Shown here: in pieces, positions 12,671 through 25,529 of the stretch
How the letters are laid out: each line of letters starts with the position of its first letter
How positions within the stretch are numbered: the stretch's first letter is position 1
Source of the DNA: Gossypium raimondii
Lineage: Eukaryota; Streptophyta; Magnoliopsida; Malvales; Malvaceae
Assembly (NCBI RefSeq): GCF_025698545.1
Contig: NC_068577.1
Span: 42,363,250 to 42,427,249, forward strand
Length of the DNA stretch: 64,000 nt
Direction: 5' to 3'
Made by a program: the position numbers and the translations under genes
The notes under the pieces: model-generated
What the model was told of the DNA's origin: nothing
The model's input: the letters and a program-made list of their open reading frames with translations, nothing else
Database searches by the model: none

Positions 12671-13660
12671 AGATACATGCATGAATGGGGTGAAATTTAT
12701 TAGATTCCAATCACTAAAACTGTCAATTTTCAGGCTTGGGAAATCAGCAGACTTGCAATGACTTTTTGGATATGATCTTGGCATTTTTGGGTTTAGATGT
12801 CTACATGACGTTTGAAGATGTACGTCTTAAATTTGAAATGCATTTTGAATCACTCGATTTTGATTTCGAGAGCTCAGGTTATGACCGTTTTAGTGAAGAC
12901 TGCGCGAGCAAAATTTCTGAACGAGATTATGACGAGAATTACGAGTTTCAGGCTTTTAATTCGAGTTTAAATCATATTGGATTTGGGTTTTAGGCTTAAT
13001 TTTTATTATATATGAGCCCGATATTGTATTTATCATCTTTTATTATTTTATTATTTTATTTTGAATTTTTTATAATTATTAAGTATTCTAAGTTATTTAG
13101 GAGTTTTATATTAATAAGAAAGTTTAGTTTAAAACTACTTCTTGTTTAGATTAAATTAGAGTTCTAGTATACTTAAGAGTTTTATTTAGATGTATTTAGC
13201 TAGCCTATATATAGTTCTTTGCATTGTACACAATTTAGACAATTCATTATTATTCTATTTCTCTTTTAAGTTAATAAATTCTCTCTGGGTTTTTCTTTTC
13301 AAGAATTTCTCTTGAGTTTTTTTTAGAAGAGTTTTAACAATGTTTTTAGATTGTGAGGATCATCTTCAAACTTTTTCTTGCCTAGGTTTCTATCTTGGAG
13401 GGGAAATTAGAGCCGCTTGAAGGGGGTTGTGGATTCTTCGTGTTTCCAAGGCTTCTTAGGACTTCTACACGCCACGTTCTATCTTTTTATTTATCTTCTT
13501 TATTCGCTTCCTTAATCTTTGATTTTTTATTTTATTTTAGTTATTTATTTTAATTGTTTTATCTGACTTGGATTCAATTTCGTTTCAGGTTGTGTCAAAA
13601 TCCAAGTTTCTTTCCAAATGTCTAGAGCCCTAAGTCAAATCCGCGACTTTGACAAACTTT
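12671..13660 (+). repeat. Right terminal repeat (3' LTR) of the gag-only element
   Basis: The first 245 bp match 9890-10118. The remainder has LTR character: TATA-like 'cctatatatagttctttgc' at about 13205-13223, an AT-rich leader, and later 'tagagccgcttgaag'. The exact right end was not found; the figure given is where I lose LTR-like character. A 5-bp target duplication could not be assigned because the left copy is truncated. Confidence 0.5.
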
Positions 13661-15321
13661 ACGATATGCTTCCGCGTTCATCCATATTATCCTTTATCAA
13701 GTTGACAACTATAACTAATTTAATAAAAAACACTGAAATTATCTTTGTATCAATGATCAAACTCACGAATCAAAATTGAGATTTTACCTTTGACTAGTCT
13801 CTCATTATATTTATTTTCCTATATTTTATTTTGCAATTTCTTTTTACACGATTTTAATTTTAATTTTAGTTTCTTTTAATTTTTAAACCCCATTTTATTT
13901 TTAATTTATTTGTTTTTATTAAAGAAGTAAAATTATTATTGGTCTTTGTTGATTCGACCTTACTCATAGCTATCTACTAAAATTATATTTTTGAGTGAAT
14001 TTGTAATTTTATGGGTATAGTCAACCTTACACGGTGGAGGTTAGAATGGTCATTCAGTATTTTTGCTAAACGAAATTTAGATGTGTTATTCCATTTATTA
14101 CTAATCCCATAAACCAAACTAAGGAATAAGAAAAGCAACTGAATCAGTCGTGATTTGATTCGCTATTATAGTCAACCAAATATGTTGTTAGTGGAGGAGA
14201 ATGATCTAATTAATGTATAAAAATTAAGTTGTAACTTGATAAATGAGATAAACTTAAATCACATCTTATATTGCAAATTTATACTCTCTAAAAAAAATCT
14301 CGTAAACATAAAAAAAAAAAAAACCTTTTAAACTTCTATGTTATCACATATTTCACAACCGGGTGTAGAACCGAAAGGAAAACCAGCCAACTCTCAAATT
14401 GTATGACAAAAATCACTTTCTATGGATAAAAAAATTAGCAGCAAAATGTAAGTTTATAAAATATAGGAATGGAAATTGGTTTTAATTTATTTGTGTAATG
14501 TTTATTTTAAATTGAAATCTAAAAATCTCAGGGAATTTTGATGAGTGTGAGCTTAGCATCTATTCTCCTCTAGTAACTGTTCAATTCCCACTAACCTCTC
14601 TTGTTGGGAGAATCAGAACATTTTTAATTTGCACCTATCAAACATGGCACAAATTGAAGCTTCAGAGAAACTTCCTACACAAAAGGTTAAGAAACAATAG
14701 CATTGTTTTATCCCCATTTATATTACTTGGTTTTTTCATATCCCTCAAACATATGCGTTCCATATTTCTATTCGGCATAAATACATATATATTTTTTAAT
14801 TTATATATCAACATTACATTATATTATGTCTAAAACAAATTATTATAAATAAAATTTTTGGTAGAATAAAAATTATCCATGTTCCTAACAAATCTTTATC
14901 ATTAATCTCGGATTTCATTTTTAGTCACTAAGCTTATTTTTAGTTTTTTATTTAAATATTTTCTATAAAAATTATTATTATAATAATATTTGTTATTTTT
15001 AAAGAAAAAAAGATAAACTACAGATAGTCATTCAACTATAAAAATTTTCATTTTAGACACTTAAAATAAAAAAAGTTTGTAATTTAAGTACCCACGATAC
15101 ATAATTCGATCATTTTGGCCACTTCTATTAAAATCGGCAAGTGATGTGGTAATTAAAAATCGATATAATAACAAATTTAGCTCTCAACTTTTAAATATTA
15201 TATTGATTTAATCATAATTTTAAAAAATTAACCCTCAAAATATAAAAATATTATATTAAATGAAATAAACATAATTATATTAATAATAAATAAAATAAAA
15301 ACCTCCCACTCCATTGGACCT

Positions 15322-15365
15322 CCCCACCACTATCCCGTCCCCCCTCCATGGGACGGGAGGTGGGG
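15322..15365. repeat. GC-rich inverted repeat
   Basis: The left arm 'ccccacc' (15322-15328) and 'cccgtccc' (15334-15341) pair with 'gggacggg' (15350-15357) and 'ggtgggg' (15359-15365). The loop is 'ccctccat'. The hairpin stands out from very AT-rich surroundings. No function is implied by the sequence alone. Confidence 0.7.
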
Positions 15366-16106
15366 TGAAGGTAGGATATTTTTTATTTTTGTGTAAAACC
15401 AACAAATTCATGAATAATATCTTTAAAATATGAAATTGAAAATTCTTTTGTGTGTATGTGCGGGTGAAATAAGTTCAGCAATCCAAATGATATTAGGTTG
15501 TGGTATAGAAATACAACTCGAATGGGAAGGCGAATAATACTAGCAGCCCAAACTGACATCATCTCTAGGGAACTTGGTCTTTAGAAATAGAAACATCCAC
15601 ATACTTTAAAGGTCAAACATTTCGTCCTTACAGCCTTGCAACTCTTAAACAAATAGCTATGACTTTTAAATTTTAAGAAATAAATATAATTATTTTAATT
15701 ATTATGGCAAGCTGATGAATCATGGTCATCATTCGACCTCCCAACCGACTATTGATTCAAAATCATGCTAAATGTTGAAGAAAAATTGGAAGGTGATACA
15801 TCAATGGCTAATTAAGTGGCATTATTATAAATGGGTCAAATCAATAATACAATCAAATTAGATCTTCACTTTTCCATTTATGTACCAAAAACTTTAATTC
15901 ATTTATTTAAATATGAATCAAAGAATCAAGGTTTTGTTTTATAATTTTTTAGATTGAGGAATTCCATATGGGAAACTCAAAATAGTTTAAATTATATTTA
16001 TTATTAATAAACAAACTTAACTATATTGTTTCCCACATTTAATTCAAAATAATATAATTTTATTAAAAACTATAATTTTCATCATTTTTAACACAAATAA
16101 CTTTCC

Positions 16107-16107
<1 letters not shown>

Positions 16108-16142
<35 letters not shown>
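16108..16142. repeat. (ATT)n microsatellite
   Basis: An uninterrupted run of about ten ATT trinucleotides upstream of the SEC14-like gene. Confidence 0.95.
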
Positions 16143-16145
<3 letters not shown>

Positions 16146-16592
16146 TTTTAATATTAATTCTAATATTTATTACGTCTTTAATATGATCATTGAGTTTCTT
16201 TTTCTTAAACTAAAAATGAATTTTTATTTTATTTTTTAATTACTTCAAATTCAATTTCTTTTCCATTTCATAAAGCTATGGTTGCTTTTTAACAATTATG
16301 TTCTGAACCAGCTGACAACAAACACTCCCAGATTTCATTAGTTTCAATTTTATTTTATTTTTTGTTTTTTCTGTCTGAAAAAAAAAATAAAAACGGAGCT
16401 TTCTCCTTTCTTATTTTTCTCTCTTTTGATGATTCTTAAGCATAAATTTTCGAACTTTAAGCTATAAAGAGAGCAAGAAGGGGAAATCAAGTAGAACTAG
16501 AGCTTTATTTAGTTGAAGGTTCAGTTTTTGCTGACGAAAAATTTTCTTCTTTATATTCCCTTTTTGTTAATTTGTGAGAAAGGATAGACAAA

Positions 16593-19500
16593 ATGAGCAA
16601 TACTCATCAGGAAGCTATAAAGCAATTTCTGTCTTTGATGGGAAATGGTGAGATTTCAGTATATAATAAGATTGATTTTTTTTATCTTCCCTTTCTTGGG
16701 TTTCTCTTCCTTTGATCTGCAAATCACTAACAATTTTTCTTTCTGCTAATTTTATTTTTGTAAAATTGGACTTACAGTTGACGAGAAATTGAACGACACA
16801 TTTCAGGTTAGTTTGTGTGTGTGTGTGTGTTGGGGGGGGGGGGATTCTTTTATTTGTCTTTGTACTTGGATGCTGAGATAAGGGGCTGACGATAAGAAAT
16901 AGGAACTCATATATAACTTTAGTAATAATTTGCCAAGTTTTTCTAGTAACTAGGTTTTGTGCTGTGGACTTGATCCTAGTGCTTGCCTTTTTGCAATTTC
17001 ATTGTTTAGGAGGTTCATGTTCTTTGCTGGTTCTGATCTATCTCTTGCTTGATTTATCTCAGTTAAATGTTCTTTGTTCTCTGAAATTGTAGTAGATTTG
17101 ATTTGGAGCTTTGTCTGTTGTAACTGTTTTACTAGTTTCCATGGTCGATGTTGCTCTGATTCATTTTTCTTGATATACACGACACATATTTGGACATAGT
17201 AAATGGGGTGTGATCCCTCAAAACCCTCTAAATAAATGGAACAAAACTTGGAAAAATTAGTATACATGTGGCAGGTTTGAAACACTCATCCTACTCTGGG
17301 TAAGTTGCATAGTTGTGTAAATTGGTAGCTTAGTTGGTACTTGCTAGTTTAAATCTTTTTGAATTGTAAGATCATCGTTAAGGATTTGTGGATTTGATAT
17401 TAACCATACAATCTGTAGATGAAAATTTTACAAGTGCCACCCAATATCTAGAGCCATATGTATTGGTATAGATAAACAAAATGCAGATGATATGATTTTC
17501 CTTCCCAGTAAGCCTACTTTGTATAGATATTTGAGCTGTTATGAAGAAGTTTTGTTTATATGTACCTGTTTTTATGGACTTGTGTGGATCAGAAGGATGA
17601 ATACAGCATTTTAAATCCGTGTTTTATGCTATGATCTGCCAAAAGTTTAGTTTAAAGTTGAATCCCTTGGTCTGCAGAACATGCACCATGGGTATCCAAC
17701 TGAAACTCTAGCGCGGTTTCTGAAAGCGAGAGATTGGGATGTTCAGAAAGCCTATAAAATGGTGAGATTCCTCGGATGCACTTAAGCAATAATAAAATTT
17801 GGGGACCAAAGATTTCTTCTTATTTTTTTCCCCATTTTCCAATTTATTAATTCCTAGTTTGTGCCTGCTCCAGTTAATTGATTGCTTACAATGGAGAATA
17901 CAGAATGAGATTGACAACATATTATCAGTGAGTTTTTCTGATTATAAACTAATTGATTCCTATTTTTTATCAGCTTATACTGCAAAACCATGCTGTTGAA
18001 ACAGCATGATTTATTGTGGAAATTGGCAATCTTTGAGATAACTGATTTACTTTGTTTGATTATATAGAAACCAATTATTCCCGCTGACTTATATAGAGCA
18101 GTGCGAGATTCTCAGCTTGTAGGATTATCTGGTTACTCAAAAGAGGTATTTACTCTTTTCAGTAGGACTTATCTTGATATTCGTATTTATTTTGATTGCC
18201 CTGCTAGTGGATTTGGTGACTCGTATTTGTTTGGAAATTTTTTGTTACATTTGAAAGTGGTTCCATGGCGATTAACTGGCTTATGCCTTTCGACATTTCC
18301 AGGGTCTTCCTGTCATTGCTATCGGTGTTGGGCTTAGCACATATGATAAAGCATCCGTAAGGGCATTTGAACTGTTTAACTTTAAACTCTGCACTGAGAC
18401 TATAGAATCTGGTTTGATGCTTAAAACTGCTTTGAAATAAATCTTCCGAAGACTTGCTATTGAGCTTTTAAGTGGCAATATGATTCTTTGAAACATTATC
18501 TTGGTATAACTTATTAGAAGAACAGAAGTTATATTCTTTTTCTGAAATGCACTAGATTCAACTGTTTAATTCAGGGCATCAGATACTTGAAGTTCACTAT
18601 TTTCTCCCAGAAATTGACTGTTGCCATACAATGATTCCACACTCAATTTTCTTCTTGCGGACTTGTTCCATTAATAAGTTGTGCCATGGTGGAAAGCATC
18701 TTTTTGCTATGTTGCTTTGACTCTTTATTTTTCTTGAAGTCTTCATTTTCAACACATATCTGAAAGTGGGTATATACAGATATCTGACACTCACACCCAA
18801 GTCCGAATAACATAGTCTTTTTGCACTTCCAGATGCATGTGTATACTTCAGCTTGCTGTGTATGGAGTTATTTCGGTGATACTTAAATTTGTAAATCTTT
18901 TGTGCTCTAGGTGAATTACTATGTACAGTCACACATTCAAATGAATGAATATAGAGATCGTGTAGTATTGGTGAGTATGGACTGTGTCAATTTGATGTTT
19001 CTTGCTTTACTTACGTACCTACTTTTTATATTGTCTAACATATTGCTTTTATTACAGCCTGCGGCCACACAGAAGTATGGAAAACATATTAGCACATGTT
19101 TGAAGGTATTAGATATGACTGGCTTGAAGCTTTCGGCATTAAACCAAATAAAGGTATGTTTTTAGTATCATATCACACGTGCTCCTTACCATCTCTTTAG
19201 CTGAATTTCTCTTTCTCAACCTAGCATCATTAACCAACAACTTAATCGCTTATTTGATTTCAATGTAATTAGATCAATGTTAGTGATTTCTCTATTCCTA
19301 TTTTAATAGCATTGTACCTAAGTCTAAATGTTGCTCCTAAGTAAATAAATGAAAATGACCAAGAATTTCTGCTCATTACTGTGCCAACTCTCCTCTATGT
19401 AATACTGGTCGGTCTCACTGGTCGCTTGCTGATGCAGCTACTGACTACTATATCAACAATTGATGACTTAAATTATCCAGAGAAGACGGAGACATATTAT

Positions 19501-20664
19501 ATTGTCAATGCACCATACATATTTTCGGCATGTTGGAAGGTTTTTATATTTTGTAACTTTCTTCATCTCTCAGCTTACTTCTACAAAAAAAGTAGAATTC
19601 TAATGCTTTTCTGGAAATGTTGACAGGCTGTAAAACCTCTGTTGCAAGAAAGGACGAAGAGGAAAATTCAGGTGCTTCAAGGTTGCGGAAGGGACGAGTT
19701 ACTCAAAGTAAGAAAAACACATCCTTGCATGTTTGTAAGACTCTTTTGAAAGCATATTTTCGTTTTAAAATGTCAGCAATACTTGTCCTTTCAGATGCAC
19801 TTTCCATTTTTATTTTTGGTGCAAAACCTCAGCCCAGGAATAGGTAAAGGGGCTGCAAAATGTTGGGACTTGAATCTCTAATCGGCTGAATACCACCTCT
19901 TATTGGTGGTTGTATGAACTAAGAAAGCTAAGTTTCGGGTTTTCATATATGCCTTTTCCTTGCACTCATGTTGAAATCACCACTTCGATTCGCAAGTCCA
20001 CTATTTCATATCAAGCTCCCATAATGTGAAGGGTATTGTAGTTTGTCTTTAGTTTGCATTCAATCATATTCGACTATTAGTCCTTTCAATTTTACAAAAG
20101 TTCTTTTGAACTCACTTTTCTTTCCCCCGACCCAACTAAACTTCCTTTTGTAATTTTGAATTCTATTTCAATATGATGTATGAAAAGATAGCTTGATTGA
20201 ATTACTTCTCTCGGTAGTTCCTCTTAATGAATATGGATAATTCAAATAACTTCACCACTCAATTGGTTTTCTCGTGTGATTTTGCGGAGCAAGCCGTTTT
20301 GTTTGTTCTTACTACATATGATATGTTCATTCTGACCATGCAGGTAATGGATTATTCATCCCTCCCACATTTTTGTCGAAAAGAGGGTTCCGGATCATCA
20401 CGGAACAGAAGCAATGGAACCATAGATAATTGTTTCTCATTAGACCACTCCTACCATCAACAACTTTACAATTACATAAGGCATCAAGCTAATCTTATAG
20501 AGAGTGGTAGGCCAATCAAACAGGGATCAGTTCACGTAGAATTTCCCGAGCCAGATCCAGAAGATACCAAGATTGCAAAGACCATCGAATCTGAGTTTCA
20601 GAGGCTTGCAGACCAAAATGGTATTTGCAACTCCCTAAATGGGCTTAAAGTAAATGGTGACTAG
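16593..20664 (+). CDS. SEC14-like phosphatidylinositol/lipid transfer protein (CRAL-TRIO), 11 exons
   Basis: Exons join in frame to 337 codons plus stop: 16593-16647, 16778-16806, 17678-17761, 17874-17927, 18068-18145, 18303-18356, 18911-18970, 19058-19153, 19438-19539, 19627-19707 and 20344-20664. All introns are GT-AG. The protein starts MSNTHQEAIKQF. The CRAL-TRIO N-terminal helices ('ETLARFLKARDWDVQKA') lie at about residues 37-55. The lipid-binding lobe (about 90-245) has 'GLPVIAIGVGLSTYDKAS', 'VLDMTGLKLSAL', 'IDDLNYPEKTETYYIVNAP' and 'GRDELLKVMDYSSLPHFC'. A soluble tail ends LNGLKVNGD. The family carries phosphatidylinositol or other lipids between membranes from the cytosol. It resembles Arabidopsis At1g55840, a member without the nodulin or GOLD domain. 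All codons checked are intact. It is convergent with the WEB gene (553 bp between stops). Confidence 0.93.
16808..16845. repeat. (GT)n followed by poly-G in intron 2
   Basis: A short GT run directly followed by about a dozen G lies just inside intron 2 of the SEC14-like gene, next to its donor site. It is probably length-polymorphic. Confidence 0.85.
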
Positions 20665-21217
20665 ATCCTACGATACTACTGATTTCATAAATTGTTGCCA
20701 ATATGTTACTTGAGAGTCAGCACTTTGACCGGAAAAGGTTAAATCAACATTAGAATGAGAGGCTTTTTGGTCTTTCAATTATCAAATGTAATAGCAGAGC
20801 TTTCTTGCATCGGGTTGAATCCGATGCTGTTTTAGCAGACAGCGACTAATTTGATGTAACTCAATATGCCACCTTCCCAGGGTGGATAATAGCTCATTAT
20901 TTTACCAAATTTTCTGTAGGATGCATGGCATTGCTTCTGGAATAATTTTCTTGTCAGCGTTCTCTGAATATTTGCTCAAACATAGTTGCTTTAATGGGGA
21001 AATTGCTGCTTTGAGGAAGCACCCATTCTTACATTTGATAGTTCAAAAGTTATCTTACATGGTACATTCAGTTCTGATAAATATTTGAAAGCTTTCAGGA
21101 AGGCTAATTAGGTGCAGAATTAACCGAAAGGGAGCTAGGTCAATAAACTAATCAGTGTCAATTCTGATATTTTTAGCCGAACCGATCGATTGATGGAGAT
21201 CTGGTTGACTGCAATGT
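20665..21217. other. Convergent 3' ends (3' UTRs)
   Basis: The 553 bp lie between the stop of the SEC14-like gene (+) and the stop of the WEB-family gene (-). No further gene is seen. Both 3' UTRs presumably lie here. No clear canonical AATAAA decides either polyadenylation site. Confidence 0.6.
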
Positions 21218-23330
21218 TCACACAGACTTCTCATCAGGCCAATATGATGGAGATCCGCTGTCGATTTGGTTGTTTCTTTGATTCAATATACTGACTGGCT
21301 TTTCGAAGATGGATGACTTAGATTTTTCTAACTTTTGAACCTGAACAATTTTGTCCGGTGGGTTCTGTTTTTGTTTTCTGCCATGCTGTGGGGATGATTC
21401 TGGTAGAATCTGTGCTGTTACTTTGGCTGCTTTCTTCTGTTCCCTTTCACGCCATCTTTGGAGCTCTCCTTCCACTGCCATCTTCGCTGCTTCAGCCACC
21501 TCTGCCCTCTTCAAAGCATCCATGGTTGCGGCCTTCACGTCTTCAATCTCTTTCTGAATCGCCTCAATCCTCTCGAGAGCCTCATTTTCACTAGCCTTCA
21601 CTGCTTCTACCCGAGCCATGGCAGCCTTTACTTTCATTTCAGCTATGTTATTCGACTCCTCAGCCTTATGGCTCAAAGACTCGAATTCTTCCCTAGAGAT
21701 GGTGATATCAGCTCCACATTCTGGGGTTGACGCACGGGCAGCATTTATTCTCTCGGAAAGCATCTTTATCTGATCAAGTGCCCGTGTCTCAGCTTCTTTT
21801 GCAGCTTCATTTTCTTCAGAAACATTTCTCAACTTCTTATCTGCTTCCTTGAGCCTAACTCTTGAGGCTTCAGCTTCCAACTTCAACTTCTCAGTTTCCT
21901 TCTTCATCTCTTCTGCTTCTCGTTGTGCGCCTTCCGTTTCAACAGATAGCTGTTGGAGGGTTGAAATCATTTCTTCGTAGCCTCCTCTTGTTTTGGATTC
22001 CTCTGCAAGGAAAACTTCAAGATCATATTTACTTCTCCGAAGCTTGACATGCAGATTCCCTGCAATGGACTCTGTTTCCGCTTCCTTCTCCTTCAGTTCC
22101 GAATGCTCTTTCTTCACATTCTCTAGTTCGACCTTAAGAGACTCCACCAAATTCCTCAACAAGTTTTCCTTGTTAATGACTTTTTGCTGTGATCCTTTAG
22201 CACCATCGAGCTCTGAAGTAACAGCTTGCACGGACTCCAGATCGGAAGCCTTCGCATTTTTAATCTGTTTCTGCAAATCCGCAATCTGATAGACAGTTTC
22301 GCACAGTTTTGCCTCAAGATTTCTTGCAAGTTCAATGTCAGATTCGTTCTTTAAAGCAAGCAACCTCTTTGTGGACTCTTCAAGCTTAGCTTTATATAAT
22401 TGCCTCTGGGTATCCTTTTCGGCATATGTTTTAGCTTGTTCTTTCTGTATTTCAAGAGATGCAAGCTTAACATTTCCGATCGATTCCTGTACAGCTGAAA
22501 TCTCCCTGGAGAGTGCTCCAACCTTTTCAATGTTAACATTAACTGCGTGTTCAGCTTCTCCTGCTCGGTTGAAAGCAGCAATTTTTGCTTCTAAGGATGC
22601 ATCACGTTCCTTGCGAGCCTTGCTCAGTTTTTGTTTTGCAGCATAAAGTTCGGTAATCACGGTTGTGTATTGTTCATTCGCAGTCTCCAAGTCTTGGCTC
22701 CTAGCACCATTGGTTCCAGGGAGATCACCGGAATTCGTTTCGTCAAACTGCTTTGCCTGATCCTTTGCAGCTTCTGTAGCCTTGATCACAGAATTCTTTG
22801 ATTCGTTGGCAGTTTTGAGTTTGTGAGTCAGTTCCTCGACTGTTGTTTGAGCCCTTTCGAGATCTTCAAGTGCTTGAGACTTAGTTGTCTCGGCATTTTC
22901 GAGGCGCCCCTTAAATTTGTTCAATACGTTTTGAGCCAGGCGAAGCTGAGTATCTTTTGCCAACACTCTCTGCAGCTCAACAACAAATACATCCGAAAAA
23001 GATAAGATTTAAATGTTACCGAACACGCAGTTCCCCTGCAATCAGTCCTTGAAGATAGAATCACGTAGTTCATAATTAGGCAATGGAAATACTAATAAAT
23101 ATCATATCCGAGTCTCGAAAATTTAATACCTCTGCAGGGCGAGCTTTTGCTGCTTTCATGGTGGGGTTTTCCCCAGAGAAAGTAGCTTCACTGAAACGAG
23201 TGACAGCATCTTTAACTGTTGTAAAAGGTGCACTTGTGTCTACTTCTCCGACCTCCACTTTTGGAGAGAAGGTGGCACTTGAGCGTCCCATTGCGACCAT
23301 TGCGTTTTGCTTGTTTATTCTCTCTGGCAT
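21218..23330 (-). CDS. WEB family coiled-coil protein (chloroplast-movement type), 2 exons
   Basis: Exon 1 is 23330-23130 (67 codons, ends ...KARPAE) and exon 2 is 22969-21218 (583 codons plus stop). The intron is 23129-22970, GT-AG and phase 0. The 650-residue length equals that of Arabidopsis At5g55860, which it follows throughout. The family signature 'VEVGEVDTSAPFTTVKDAV' is at about residues 25-43. The rest is almost all heptad-like coiled coil rich in Ala, Glu and Lys, including 'AVEGELQRWREREQKKA' and a C-terminus ending SPSYWPDEKSV. WEB proteins are linked to light-driven chloroplast positioning and actin, as cytosolic coiled-coil proteins. Translation may start at Met1 (23330) or Met11 (MVAMGRSS, 23300), which is closer to the Arabidopsis start. 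The 5' UTR was not resolved. Confidence 0.92.
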
Positions 23331-24800
23331 GAATCAGATAAAGGAAACTGTACTCTTAAACAAACTGTGTTTCTCCTATATGGCCTACTGATTCTTCGGC
23401 ATTATTACAAATCTCCGCTTCGACGTGTCGATAGAACAAGTTGTCAATCTGCCGGTAAAAGTCCTCGGAAAATTTAAAGGGCTGTCAGGTTCAGAAGCAA
23501 AATGAGGGAACTTATTGTATAAATCTGCCCTACATTAAGCAAATAATACCTTAACATAAGCTTCATGTCATGTTTACAATAAACAACTAATACGCATGGA
23601 AATGCTGTCATATTTGTGTCTTTTCGTCTTTGTATAAATCATCAAGATTTCGACATAAAATAACCTTGTCAATAATGTCAAGTCCTTAAAAGCTTTAATG
23701 TTTTTCCCCAGAAATTCAAGCCAACAAAACCCTATTTGAGCATCAGAGAAAGATATTTTCTTTCAAAATTTTCTATAATTCAACAACATTACAAAATTGA
23801 CATCTCAAGAAATGTCACCTTATTTAAAAAAGCTCATCAAAAGGTCAAAAATTAATCAATCTTCAAATCTTCATGATCATCTTGTTTGATCTTCATACTT
23901 TTCATTCTTTCATTAAAATACCCTTTTAATCTTTCAATTAAGAGACCAAAACCCACCAAGAAAAATTCCAAACTTCGACAATAATCTCCCAAGAAATTTC
24001 TCCGATTAGTGAGGGGCGAACACTGTTTCCTTGTATCGAAAGAGGTAGACAAGTGAGGGTTTGCTTTGCACTTTAGGACAGTAGTGCCTTACAATGAAAG
24101 GATGGTTTTGTCTGAAACATACAAGCAAGATTAGAAAAGAAATGGTGAAGGCCATGTTAATGTCTTTGACTGATGACAATAGTGACAAATGTCAAAAGAG
24201 TTTTGGTTATGATCCCAAATCCAAATGATTGTAGTTACTCTTTTTAGTTCCGAAATTCGTGTATTTAGTTTTATATTTTTATAAAAGAATTAATATTTTA
24301 TGTATTCACATGTTTAAAAACTGATACAAATGCACGGATTAAGATATGGAGTATATTCATGTTATGATACCCAAAAAGAAAAAAATACAAATAGACGGAA
24401 AATATCAAAATATCAGTGATACCTTTTCTCATATCCAAACACGAATATCTCTTCTGCTTGGCTTGCTTGCCAGGAAATGCCAATAAACAAACACGGTTGC
24501 AGTAAAGATTGGAGCAGACGATGAATCATAGGTGGTGTTTTATCAAAGGCACTCCATTATTGAATTTCTTGCCAAGAAAGTATGGCAGCAGAAAAATAGT
24601 GCAGCCAGCAACCCATAGATGGTTGTCGAAAGCTTCGCAAAAGGATGAAATATCTATCAATTATTCCAAAAAAATTATATAAAAGAAGGCATCGATCCAT
24701 CAGGAAAGAGACGTTGAGGAACAAATGAGTTTAAAGAAAGCCGGGCTTGAACGTGGTTGCGAACATAGATAGAAAAAAAGCTTTAGGAGGACCAACAAGC
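23331..24800. other. Intergenic region upstream of the WEB gene
   Basis: This should contain the promoter and leader of the minus-strand WEB gene. Only short, unsupported reading frames occur (for example 23852-24188, -) and they show no recognisable domain. No TATA box or leader exon could be fixed. Confidence 0.5.
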
Positions 24801-24807
24801 TAAAGAA

Positions 24808-25330
24808 CTGTTTATGGCCGGACTACTCATTCAAACACGAAGGTCCGCTTGAAATTTGAGAAAATTAGGACAAAATATTATACTCAAAAAATAGGCTTCA
24901 ACAAAAAATTAGGTCATTTTAAAATATGAGTCAAGCTTAAGCCTTAAATTTTCAAGACCAACCCAACCCATTTTAAAGTTAGTAATGTTTTAGGTTATGT
25001 TATTTTTATATATTATGTAATTTATAACACATAAAAATTAAATCTATAATAACATATAATACTACTAGTATGATGTAAAAATTGTTAGGGTGTCTATATG
25101 TAAAACTTTAATAAATAAAAATATATAAAATTATTAAATATTAAATTAATAATATTATAAATATATTTTTAAATAATATGGGTAGACTTAAAATAAGCTT
25201 ATGTTAGCAATTTATAAATGTGGACACGTTTGGGCAAAATTTTAGACTCATATTTTAGGTCGGGCCGGACTGGGCTTGGGCAAACATAAGGTGTGCTAAT
25301 ATAATGCATAAGCCCAACCCATGAACACTT
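24808..25330. mobile_element. Non-autonomous DNA-transposon-like repeat
   Basis: The ends look like imperfect terminal inverted repeats. The left end reads 'ctgtttatggccggacta'. The right end, read on the other strand, gives 'aagtgttcatgggttgggct'. The interior is AT-rich and non-coding, with 'ggtcgggccggactgggctt' near the right end. This 'tgttcatgggccgggc' style of end is shared by a dispersed repeat I recall from Malvaceae and other dicots. No target duplication was fixed and no transposase is present. Confidence 0.5.
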
Positions 25331-25529
25331 TTAAATAAAATCAACCTATTTTATCATTCCCCATACTGTTGGTAATAATAGTCATCAAATTATTGCCTCC
25401 AAAACTGTTTTTTCTCTTCCTCCAAATCAACTACACTTTTAGATGTGACTTTCACATGCTCTAAAAGTTCCACCACTGCAATTAAGATTTCAACCATCCA
25501 CCTATATATATATATATATGGTTGTTGAT
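25331..25529. other. Short intergenic spacer with TA microsatellite
   Basis: Non-coding; a (TA)n run of about eight units lies at 25504-25519. Confidence 0.7.

Larger units (their letters stand above)
13661..16440. other. AT-rich intergenic region
   Basis: No gene was found. Contents: poly-A runs near 14310, a dispersed-repeat-like phrase near 15020-15190 ('cattcaactataaaaatttt', 'gtgatgtggtaattaaa') resembling a common plant MITE-type repeat, a GC-rich inverted repeat at 15322-15365, and an ATT microsatellite at about 16108-16142. The last 100 bp may contain the promoter of the gene that follows. Confidence 0.6.

Noticed and set aside
12736..12993. Plus-strand frame of 85 codons (MGNQQTC...)
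   Set aside because: It lies inside the right terminal repeat of the gag-only element, and the left copy of the same sequence does not keep the frame open.
18597..18932. Minus-strand frame of 111 codons, and a similar one at 16950-17285
   Set aside because: They lie in introns of the SEC14-like gene on the opposite strand and show no domain.
21351..22646. Several plus-strand open frames
   Set aside because: They are antisense shadows of the WEB-family exon 2 (Ala/Glu/Lys codons give long open frames on the other strand) and have no domain.
23852..24188. Short minus-strand frames upstream of the WEB gene
   Set aside because: About 60 codons each, overlapping, with no recognisable domain and no link to WEB exon 1.
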